Shown here: in pieces, positions 24,613 through 32,120 of the stretch | Position numbering within the stretch: the first letter of the stretch is position 1 | Layout: each line of letters opens with the position of its first letter | Origin: IDS-8 sp040902105 | GTDB taxonomy: Bacteria; Pseudomonadota; Gammaproteobacteria; Steroidobacterales; Woeseiaceae | Length of the DNA stretch: 42,252 nt | Direction: 5' to 3' | NCBI GenBank assembly: GCA_040902105.1 | Contig: JBBDXW010000019.1 | Span: 1-42,252 of the forward strand | Position numbers and translations under genes: made by a program | Notes under the pieces: model-generated | What the model saw: only the letters and a program-made list of their open reading frames with translations | Told to the model about the DNA's origin: nothing | Databases searched by the model: none

Positions 24613-24766
24613 GGAGTCTGCGCGGTAGAAATAATCCTACTTGGCTCTGGCACACAGCGGCCCGAATGCTCGTTCTTTCTCGTCGCGTAGTCCTGCTGTG
24701 CGCCTCAAAAGAACGAACAAATGGACTGGCGGTGACACTTTCTCGCTCCCGATATTTCTACCGCGC
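24613..24766. repeat. F3 inverted-repeat element, copy pair 2
   Basis: GCGCGGTAGAAATA at 24620-24633 and its inverse at 24753-24766 flank about 120 nt. The left arm, read on the minus strand from 24653 to 24613, matches 9453-9493 at 35 of 41 positions. Inside, GTTCTTT near 24670 and AAAGAAC near 24710, and GCACACAGC near 24650 and GCTGTGCGC near 24695, add further pairing, so the whole element could fold as one hairpin. It fills most of the gap between the hotdog-like gene and the 113-aa gene; nothing else is seen there. Confidence 0.85.
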
Positions 24767-24897
24767 AAGCCAGTGTTGTGTCCCGCAAATAACGGCACCT
24801 CTTTTCGCGTCTGACGGTCGCGGCTCCTCGCAACAGCGTGCTATTACTCGTCGCCGCGCCTTGCCAGTCACGAAAATCCGCAGCCGACTCAAGTGAG

Positions 24898-25239
24898 TTA
24901 CCGGAAGCGCCATCGCAAGTCGAGAACATTAACGCGGAGCGGCTCGTCGACGTCAACGCGTCGTTCCGGAAATTGCTCACGGCAATCGGTAATCGCCTCT
25001 TTCTGCTGCATGCGAATCATCAGGCTTTGCACGTCCGGATTGTCCGCGGCTTCGAAAGCCTGCCGCGTCGCCTCGTCCGTACGCTCGGCGACACATTGCT
25101 CGTAACGCGCTTCCTGCCCGCCATCTGGCCGTTCGACTGTCCGCGGAAGTGAGAGCTGCGGATTGAATTTCACCTCGAACAATACAGGAACCAGCACGGC
25201 AAGCAGCGCGGTAACGCCAATGATCCTGTTCCTCAACAT
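24898..25239 (-). CDS. Small membrane-anchored protein in the PA2779-PA2778 operon
   Basis: The ATG at 25239 gives 113 residues; a longer open frame to 25629 is a shadow of the peptidase gene. An N-terminal helix (IIGVTALLAVLVPVLFEV) anchors the protein, followed by a mostly helical, charged periplasmic part with two cysteines (YEQCVAERTD, AITDCREQF). I do not recognise it by name. It starts 28 nt after the peptidase stop, so it is the third gene of the operon. Its segment DVQSLMIRMQQ resembles NVQSQMIRLGV in the PA2779-like protein, which may reflect a shared helix or chance. Confidence 0.7.
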   Translation of the reverse strand: MLRNRIIGVTALLAVLVPVLFEVKFNPQLSLPRTVERPDGGQEARYEQCVAERTDEATRQAFEAADNPDVQSLMIRMQQKEAITDCREQFPERRVDVDEPLRVNVLDLRWRFR

Positions 25240-25267
25240 GGGCCTGGCAGCGGTGTTCCACGGGCAT

Positions 25268-26200
25268 TCATGTGCAGTCGTCGATCTCGGCTTGCGTCTG
25301 CGCCAGCAAATCGGGCATCGCCGCATGCAGGTCCGGCAGCGCCATCGCGGTTCGCAGCAACTGACGGGCCTCGTCACAGCGTCCCAGTTCGGCAATCGTG
25401 CTGGCAAGATTGTTGAGTGTCGCCGCGTTCTCCGAATCGAGTTGCAACGCGCGTCGGTACATGCGTTCCGCAACCTCCGGCTCGCCACGCGTATTGGCTG
25501 AGTTCCCGAGGCCGAGCCACGCCAGGCTGTTGTCCGGCCAGCGTTCGGCGGCGGCCGCGTACGAAGGCTCCGACAGGTCTCCGCGACCGGCCGCTTCTGC
25601 CGCAGCCACCGCCCGCAGGTAACTTGCACTGTCCGCAGACGCAGGAAGTTCGCCGGACTTCAACGCGACGACTCCCCAGTTACCGCCGCGCCGCCATGTA
25701 TTTGCAAAAACGCCCGCGCCGGTCGCGCGCCTCTCGTCGATTCCCGAACGTAAAATCAGTTCGCTTCGTTCGCGAGAGAAGCCGACGACGACCGCGTAAT
25801 GCCACTGCGGAAACAGCTTTATCCCCAGGTTTTGCAGCACCAGAACGGGCCGGCCGCGCGAAACTTCCGCCAGCAGTGCCGGGAACTTCGGGGGAATGAC
25901 GTAAGGAATGCGGTCGTATTCGCGACTCGCCGCCAGCAGTTCCGGCTGCAGACTGCCGCGACGCTGCGGCAGGTACACCTTGGATATCAACTCGTCCGGA
26001 GATACGTGAACTCCGGAATCGACCAGAATCGTGGCCAGCGCGGCGGGGCCGCACTGGTACTCCTGCTGGGGAAAAAATGGCGTACTGTCGAGCTCGATCG
26101 TCGCGGGGATATCCGTCCGCGTGACTGCGTTAAACGGATCTGCCGCGCATCCGCAAACCACGCAGACGATTGCGAATTGTGCGGTGCATTTCTGTAGCAC
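25268..26200 (-). CDS. PA2778-family cysteine peptidase (C39-like) with TPR tail
   Basis: The protein has 310 residues and starts at GTG two bases after the upstream stop. The N-terminus (FAIVCVVCGCAADP) is a lipoprotein-like signal. The C39-like peptidase domain has the cysteine in FFPQQEYQCGPAALATIL near residue 50, a histidine in FPQWHYAVVVGF near 134, and GRPVLVLQNLG before it. The C-terminal third contains TPR units (NSLAWLGLGNSANTRGE, NAATLNNLASTIAELG). Family members occur with a PA2779-type partner, as here. The substrate is unknown; C39 enzymes usually cut after double glycine, and none is obvious in the neighbours. Confidence 0.9.
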   Translation of the reverse strand: MLQKCTAQFAIVCVVCGCAADPFNAVTRTDIPATIELDSTPFFPQQEYQCGPAALATILVDSGVHVSPDELISKVYLPQRRGSLQPELLAASREYDRIPYVIPPKFPALLAEVSRGRPVLVLQNLGIKLFPQWHYAVVVGFSRERSELILRSGIDERRATGAGVFANTWRRGGNWGVVALKSGELPASADSASYLRAVAAAEAAGRGDLSEPSYAAAAERWPDNSLAWLGLGNSANTRGEPEVAERMYRRALQLDSENAATLNNLASTIAELGRCDEARQLLRTAMALPDLHAAMPDLLAQTQAEIDDCT

Positions 26201-26202
26201 GC

Positions 26203-26589
26203 CTACAACGATTTAAAAATATCCGTTACACCGACCAGTTCGAGCACCAGCAACACCAGCAGCACAATGCCCAGCACTTCGAGGGCGCCGTTGGCACCGG
26301 CCGGCAGCTCGTCCATTCGTGCCTCGAGTTGCTGCAATTCACCGTCACTCAAGCTGGCAATTCGAGCGGCGGCAGCGTCCGGATCGACTCCAAGTCGAAT
26401 CATCTGGCTCTGCACGTTGTCTCTTGCCAGCACGGAATTGATACGCTCGATCCGTGCAGTGCGCTCCTGCATTTGGATGGCGGCCTCTGTACCGATGACG
26501 CCGGCGCCCGCGGAGTGCACAAAGCCCAGGGCGACAAGATTTGCCGTAAGTATCAGTGCAACCGTTCGGACACTTCGCGATTGACGCAT
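26203..26589 (-). CDS. PA2779-family protein
   Basis: The ATG at 26589 is preferred because AGGTG lies six bases upstream; an ATG at 26604 adds five residues. The 128-residue protein has a signal or anchor helix (TVALILTANLVALGFVHSAGA), then an amphipathic region with QMQERTARIERINSVLARDN and LGVDPDAAAARIASLSDGEL, and ends in a second hydrophobic helix (LEVLGIVLLVLLVLELVGV). This layout is that of the PA2779 family, whose function is not known. The stop lies two bases before the GTG of the peptidase, so translation is probably coupled. Confidence 0.88.
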   Translation of the reverse strand: MRQSRSVRTVALILTANLVALGFVHSAGAGVIGTEAAIQMQERTARIERINSVLARDNVQSQMIRLGVDPDAAAARIASLSDGELQQLEARMDELPAGANGALEVLGIVLLVLLVLELVGVTDIFKSL

Positions 26590-26831
26590 GAGTTTCACCT
26601 GCATGAGTGACCGGGAGAACCTTGATTATCAGGGAAGACTCGAATGATTGCCAGATTGACACGCAGCTCAACCCGAGACTCCCGCGACACCCCAGGCTGG
26701 CGTAATCGTGCAGCCGGTTATCCGTGCTACCCTACGGGCCCCGGCCGGGGCATGACACTGGTGACCGCTGCCCTGCAAAGCAGCTACTCATGCACTCGTG
26801 GCTTGCAAGATGAATCCATGACGGTAAATAG

Positions 26832-28292
26832 ATGAAAACAATAAAATCTCCGTCGCTGCTCGATGCGGTGATTCCGTTAGTATCACTTATCCTTTTGCTG
26901 GCGCTCGCGGTGTATCTGTTCGGTTCAGATGCCGCCGCCGGCCCGACCCAGATCGTGCTCGCACTTGGCGCGGCCATCGCCGCAATCGTGGCAATCAAGA
27001 ACGGACACGAATGGGCGGAACTGCAAACCGCGATGATTGACGGCATCGGCACGGCAATGGGCGCCATTCTGATTTTGCTCATGGTCGGCGCACTGATCGG
27101 CACCTGGCTGATGTCGGGCACGGTACCGGCACTTATTTACTACGGACTCGAGCTTCTCGATCCGCGCTACTTTTTCGTCGCAACCAGTCTCATCTGCTCG
27201 ATCGCGGCGCTTGCCACGGGGAGTTCGTGGACGACTGCCGGTACGCTCGGCGTTGCATTGATCGGCGTCGCCATGGGCCTGTCGCTCTCGCCGGCGATTG
27301 CTGCGGGCGCCGTCGTGTCAGGCTCGTATTTCGGCGACAAGATGTCGCCGCTGTCGGACACCACGAATCTCGCGCCGGCCGTGGCCGGAACCGATCTGTT
27401 CACGCACATCCGGCACATGACGTGGACGACCGGGCCGTCGTACCTGATCGCGCTCATTCTCTACCTCGTCATCGGTTTCGGTACGGACGTTGAAACCGAC
27501 AGCGCTGCGTTACAAGGCCTGATGGCCACCCTTGACGCGTCCTTCAACATCACACCACTTGCGCTGCTGCCGCTGTTCGTCGTGTTCTTTCTGGCGATGC
27601 GCAAAATGCCGCCGCTCCCGACAATTCTATTCGGCGCGCTCCTCGGCGGCATCGTTGCCGTGATTTTGCAACCGCAGGCGGTGCTGGCGTTTGCGGATGC
27701 TGGCGACAAACACGTTGCGCTCGCGATGACCAAAGGCGTCTGGGTGGCTCTGGCCGACGGTTACGCAGCGTCGACCGGTGTCCCCGAAGTCGATGAGCTG
27801 CTGACGCGCGGCGGCATGAACAGCATGCTCTCGACTATATGGCTGGTAATCGCAGCTCTGGCATTCGGTGCCGTGATGGAGCGTGCCGGCATGCTGGCGC
27901 GACTCATCCAGGGAGCGTTGAAGGCGGCGAAGTCGACAGGCTCGCTCATCACCACGGTGGTATTGAGCTGCATCGGCATAAACATCATTGCGGCTGACCA
28001 GTACATCTCGATCGTGCTGCCGGGGAAAATGTTCCAGGCCGAGTTCAAGCGACGCAATCTGGACCCGAAAAACCTGTCCCGCATACTCGAGGATTCCGGT
28101 ACGCTGACGTCTCCGCTGGTTCCCTGGAACACCTGCGGCGCCTATATGGCCGCAACGCTCGGCGTTGCAACCTTCGCCTACCTGCCGTTTGCGTTCCTCA
28201 ACCTGATCAATCCGCTCGTGTCCGTCGTGTACGGCATCACGGGCTTCACCATCACGCGGCTCGACGAATTGCCCGAGGCCGCCCCCGCGTAA
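26832..28292 (+). CDS. nhaC: Na+/H+ antiporter, NhaC family
   Basis: The protein has 486 residues with about 11-12 membrane helices. The family core is intact: LATGSSWTTAGTLGVALIG, then AGAVVSGSYFGDKMSPLSDTTNLAP, and a second inverted-topology half with NIIAADQYISIVLPGKMF and LTSPLVPWNTCGAYMAATLG. It lies in the inner membrane and exchanges sodium for protons; some members exchange organic acids such as malate and lactate. The start is the ATG at 26832 with only a weak ribosome binding site. The 240-nt gap upstream holds no recognised feature. A decayed NhaC fragment of another subgroup lies at 15766-16003. Confidence 0.92.
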   Translation: MKTIKSPSLLDAVIPLVSLILLLALAVYLFGSDAAAGPTQIVLALGAAIAAIVAIKNGHEWAELQTAMIDGIGTAMGAILILLMVGALIGTWLMSGTVPALIYYGLELLDPRYFFVATSLICSIAALATGSSWTTAGTLGVALIGVAMGLSLSPAIAAGAVVSGSYFGDKMSPLSDTTNLAPAVAGTDLFTHIRHMTWTTGPSYLIALILYLVIGFGTDVETDSAALQGLMATLDASFNITPLALLPLFVVFFLAMRKMPPLPTILFGALLGGIVAVILQPQAVLAFADAGDKHVALAMTKGVWVALADGYAASTGVPEVDELLTRGGMNSMLSTIWLVIAALAFGAVMERAGMLARLIQGALKAAKSTGSLITTVVLSCIGINIIAADQYISIVLPGKMFQAEFKRRNLDPKNLSRILEDSGTLTSPLVPWNTCGAYMAATLGVATFAYLPFAFLNLINPLVSVVYGITGFTITRLDELPEAAPA

Positions 28293-28362
28293 ACTCCCCG
28301 GCGATGCTTTCCGGTGTCTGCGGTTTGGCAATGCCGCGTTTCCGGCACTTCAAGATTGAAAA

Positions 28363-28386
28363 GTCCAAGAATCCAAGTCCGGCACC
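28363..28386 (+). repeat. F5 short interspersed repeat, copy 2
   Basis: Matches 41-64 at 23 of 24 bases. It lies in the 305-nt gap between the antiporter and the second TonB receptor. Just after it, GCCGGCACCGG-type palindromic sequence follows. Further on (28472-28505) the gap has an AT-rich stretch, TATTATTTTAATAGAAATAT, which may contain the receptor promoter, but no well-spaced -35/-10 pair could be assigned. Confidence 0.6.
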
Positions 28387-28597
28387 GGCTGGCCCGGCAC
28401 CGGCGGTAATGCACCCGACGTTGTTCCTTTCCCACAACAAACCTGCCCTATGAGCTGACAAGGCCGAAAACGGCTATTATTTTAATAGAAATATAAAGTA
28501 TTTCCATCCGGCAGCGTTCCGGTAGTAGCGTTGTTTAGTTCCAACACGTGAGGTGTCAGTCGTTGTAAGCGGAGGCCGTTAAACGGGGGGAAGTCCG

Positions 28598-31500
28598 ATG
28601 CACATTACATCTGGTTACAAGTATTCCTGGAAGCCGCTGCGGTCCGGGCTGTTGGCGGCTTTTCTGCTGGGCTCGGGCATTGCCGTTGCGCAGGACTCCG
28701 GCGAGGAAGAGGCTCTCGAGGAAATCGTGGTGACCGGCTCGCGCATCGGCCGCGATCCGAACGTCGCGGCGCCCGTTGCCGTTCAATCCGTTTCCGCGGA
28801 GGACATCAGGCTCTCGGGCGAGAGTGACGTGACGGAGGTCATCAGGGACCTGCCGGCGTTGCTGACGACGACCGCCGGGGACGGCTCCATCGACAGCGTT
28901 TTCTCGACGACCCAGGGAGACGCGAACGGCGTCGGCGAAAGTCTTTTGCAGCTGCGCGGCATGGGAGCGGAACGAACACTCGTGCTGGTCAACGGCCGCC
29001 GCCACGTGTCGGGCGTCCAGGGGACGCAATCGGTCGATATCAATTCGATCCCGACAGCGCTGGTCGAGCGGGTCGAAGTGCTGACCGGCGGCGCATCCGC
29101 GGTTTACGGCGCCGATGCCGTGACAGGTGTCGTCAATTTCATCATGAAAGATGACTTCGAGGGCTTCGAGATCAATGCCAACGCCGGCATTTCACACGAG
29201 GGCGACGGCGGCAAGTACAGCATCAACGGCATTTATGGCCTGAACTTCGCGGAGGACCGCGGCAACTTCGCCATCGCCGTCGACTACACGACGCGGGACA
29301 ACATCCTGTTCGGGGACCGCGACGGCTTCCGCGATAACGGCATCTCGGACGATCTGCCGAATCCGGCGCTGCGCTTCCAGACCGGCGATATCTCCGGGGC
29401 TACGCCGAACTTCGCGGCCTTTTACGACTTCGCGAACGCTAATTACCCGGTCGGCTTCAGCATTCCGTCGGAACAGCAGTTCATCACCGATTACTTCGAC
29501 GCATTCGGCGTCAACCCGACGCTGACGCCGGAGGAACTTGCGCTGATTCAACGCGCCGCAGATGCGCCTCTGCGCGCCCTGCTGCCGCAGCCCAATTTCT
29601 CGATCAGTTCGAATCGCGGCGTCATCGCTCCTGGCGATTTCCTCCTGTCGGGCCTTGACCTCGACAACAACGGCGTCGAAGACTGCCTCGATTCGTCTGT
29701 CGGCTTCCAGAGTCTGCTCGAGCCCGTCAACAGCCTTGGACTTGCGGGCGGCTGCTGGGTGGTGAACGATGACGGCTCGGTGCGCCCGTACAACGACGGA
29801 CTGGTTTCAGGCGTCTTCAACCAGTTCGGACCCGACGGCATCGCGAATACGTTCAACGCGGATTACCTGACGCCGAAGGACGACCGGATTACCGTAAATC
29901 TGATGGGTCATTTCGACCTGTCGGACACCCTGTCCGTATTCGCAGAGTTCAAATACGTACAGCAGGATACCGACTTCGGTGGCCCGTTGAACACGTTCTA
30001 CGACCTGCTGACGGTGTCGCCCGACAATCCGTTCATACCGGCCGAATTGCAGCAGCTTGCGGTCGATCGCGGCGGCCTGTTCATTACCCGCGACCCGACG
30101 GACCTTGGCCCGAACATCGACACCAACGAGCGCGAGACCTTCCGCTTCGTCGGCGGCTTGAAGGGCGAATTCGCCAACGAATGGCGTTACGAGTTTGCGG
30201 CAAATTACGGGCGCTTCGAAAAGTCCAACATCGATCGCAACCGAGTCATCCAGGACCGCTGGTTCGCGGCGATCGATGTCACTACGGACGGTTCCGGTAA
30301 TCCTGTTTGCCGTTCCGACGTGGATCCGTCGCCGTACCCGACCACACCGTTCGGCATCCCACTCTGGGATGCGGGCTTCTTTACCTTCAATCCCGGCGAC
30401 GGTTCCTGCGTGCCGGCCGACATCCTGGGCGGCCCGAATTCCATAAGCCCGGAGGCCGTAGACTGGATAACCCAGACCGTCGTCAACGGCTACGAGCTGG
30501 AGCAGACGGTTCTGTCGGCGATTTTCGATGGCGACCTGGGTTTCGGCCTGGACGCCGGCAACATCATGTTTGCCGCAGGCGCCGAGTGGCGGGACGAGAA
30601 GAGCACGTCGACGTTCGATCCGCTGGTGCGCGGCGTTTTGCCGGTCACGACGCCCGACGGTAACGCCGGCGACCTGGTCCGCGATCTCCCGCAGGCACAG
30701 AATTCGCTGGTATTCGATCCCGCCAGCATCATCAATAATTCCACCGGCAGCTACGATGTCTGGGAAGTATTCGGCGAAGTGGAAGTGCCGTTGCTGGTGG
30801 ACGCTCCGTTCGCGCAGGAGTTGTCCATCAACGCGGCAGCGCGCTATTCCGACTATTCGACCATCGGCAATACAGTCACCTGGCAAACCGGCCTTTCGTG
30901 GGCGCCGGTGCGAGACCTTCGTTTCCGCGGCACCGTTACCGAGGCGATCCGTGCGCCGAATATCTTTGAACTGTTCGAGCCGGACCAAGGCACGTTCTTC
31001 CGGCCGAACGACCCCTGCGACCAGGCGGTGCTCGACGCCCTGACCGCCAGCGGTGACCCGCGCGGCCCGATCCGCGAGGCGAACTGTCGCGCGGACGGCC
31101 TGCCGCAGGGCTATACGGATCCGTTGTCCGCACGGTTCTCCGGCGTGCAAAGCGGCAATCCCGAGCTCAGCGAGGAAGAAGCCACGACCTTCACGATCGG
31201 CCTGGTTTTCCAGCCGGAATTCCTGCAGGGCCTGACGGCATCCCTGGACTACTACGAGATCGAGATTACGGACGCGATTGCGGCGGTCGACGATCAGGAT
31301 ATCGTAGACAACTGCTACGATTCGCTGAATTTCCCGAACCAGTATTGCGACCTGTTCACGCGCAACCGCAATCCGAGTTCTGCACAGTTCCTCGGCTTCA
31401 ACTTCCTGCGCCAGACACAGGTGAACTTCGGCAAGATCACCTCTTCCGGCATTGATTTCTCAGTCCTGTACTCCTGGGAAATCGGCGACAGCACAATCGC

Positions 31501-31915
31501 CGCCGGAGTTAACGGCACCAAGGTCGAAGAGCTGGATTTCTACTTCGATCCGGGCGATGCGACGGCAGTTGATCCCGAGCTGGGCGAAATTCAACGGCCG
31601 GAGCTGGCCGGCAACGTGCACCTGGATTGGGCCCGCGGTCCGCTGATGGCTCGCTGGCAGACACATTACCAGGACGAACAGGGAGTCGCGGCCGTCGAGA
31701 TTGAAGATGCGGACATCACCTTCGGTCCCGCCGGCATCGCGGATGCATTCACGCTACATGACCTGTCGGTCGGTTACGAGTTCAGCGACGTGCTGCAGTT
31801 CTATGGCGGCGTCAACAACATCACCGACGAGAAACCGTTCATCACCGAGCAGGCGTACCCGGTCAATCCGCGCGGACGATTTTACTTCGTCGGCGCAAAT
31901 TACCGCATCCAATAG
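28598..31915 (+). CDS. Large TonB-dependent outer-membrane receptor
   Basis: The protein has 1105 residues. A signal peptide (LLAAFLLGSGIAVAQDS) precedes the TonB box EEIVVTGSRIGR at about 41-52. The plug carries QLRGMGAERTLVLVNGRRHV and VLTGGASAVYGADAVTGVVN, typical of the long receptors of Xanthomonas and Caulobacter type that take up oligosaccharides or peptides. The barrel ends with the aromatic terminus YFVGANYRIQ. The start is supported by GGGGGGAAG six bases upstream. It converges on the S9 peptidase gene, separated by the F1/F2 hairpin. The ligand is unknown; the nearby exported peptidases make peptides plausible. Confidence 0.95.
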   Translation: MHITSGYKYSWKPLRSGLLAAFLLGSGIAVAQDSGEEEALEEIVVTGSRIGRDPNVAAPVAVQSVSAEDIRLSGESDVTEVIRDLPALLTTTAGDGSIDSVFSTTQGDANGVGESLLQLRGMGAERTLVLVNGRRHVSGVQGTQSVDINSIPTALVERVEVLTGGASAVYGADAVTGVVNFIMKDDFEGFEINANAGISHEGDGGKYSINGIYGLNFAEDRGNFAIAVDYTTRDNILFGDRDGFRDNGISDDLPNPALRFQTGDISGATPNFAAFYDFANANYPVGFSIPSEQQFITDYFDAFGVNPTLTPEELALIQRAADAPLRALLPQPNFSISSNRGVIAPGDFLLSGLDLDNNGVEDCLDSSVGFQSLLEPVNSLGLAGGCWVVNDDGSVRPYNDGLVSGVFNQFGPDGIANTFNADYLTPKDDRITVNLMGHFDLSDTLSVFAEFKYVQQDTDFGGPLNTFYDLLTVSPDNPFIPAELQQLAVDRGGLFITRDPTDLGPNIDTNERETFRFVGGLKGEFANEWRYEFAANYGRFEKSNIDRNRVIQDRWFAAIDVTTDGSGNPVCRSDVDPSPYPTTPFGIPLWDAGFFTFNPGDGSCVPADILGGPNSISPEAVDWITQTVVNGYELEQTVLSAIFDGDLGFGLDAGNIMFAAGAEWRDEKSTSTFDPLVRGVLPVTTPDGNAGDLVRDLPQAQNSLVFDPASIINNSTGSYDVWEVFGEVEVPLLVDAPFAQELSINAAARYSDYSTIGNTVTWQTGLSWAPVRDLRFRGTVTEAIRAPNIFELFEPDQGTFFRPNDPCDQAVLDALTASGDPRGPIREANCRADGLPQGYTDPLSARFSGVQSGNPELSEEEATTFTIGLVFQPEFLQGLTASLDYYEIEITDAIAAVDDQDIVDNCYDSLNFPNQYCDLFTRNRNPSSAQFLGFNFLRQTQVNFGKITSSGIDFSVLYSWEIGDSTIAAGVNGTKVEELDFYFDPGDATAVDPELGEIQRPELAGNVHLDWARGPLMARWQTHYQDEQGVAAVEIEDADITFGPAGIADAFTLHDLSVGYEFSDVLQFYGGVNNITDEKPFITEQAYPVNPRGRFYFVGANYRIQ

Positions 31916-31995
31916 AGGACCCTGAACAGGGCTACGCCGGAGCAGCACAATGCCCCGGCCTGGGGAAGGTGTGCGCCAGGCCTGGATTCAAGCGC

Positions 31996-32118
31996 TGTAG
32001 GAGCCCGCCATTGCGGGAAAGGGGACAGTGACCTTTTTCGGCGACGCGCGGGGAAGATTGTGAGCCTCGAGGAGGAAAAAGGTCACTGTCCCCTTTCCCG
32101 CAATGGCGGGCTCCTACA
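31996..32118. repeat. Nested F1/F2 hairpin, perfect 44-bp inverted repeat
   Basis: The arms 31996-32039 and 32075-32118 are perfect inverted copies of 44 bp around a 35-nt loop. The outer 21 bp are F1 (GGAGCCCGCCATTGCGGG), and the inner part is AAAGGGGACAGTGACCTTTT, which carries an F2-type GGGGACA core. It lies between the convergent TonB receptor and S9 peptidase genes, ending three bases before the S9 stop. The strong stem with T-rich and A-rich inner flanks could terminate transcription from both sides. Confidence 0.95.
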
Positions 32119-32120
32119 CC

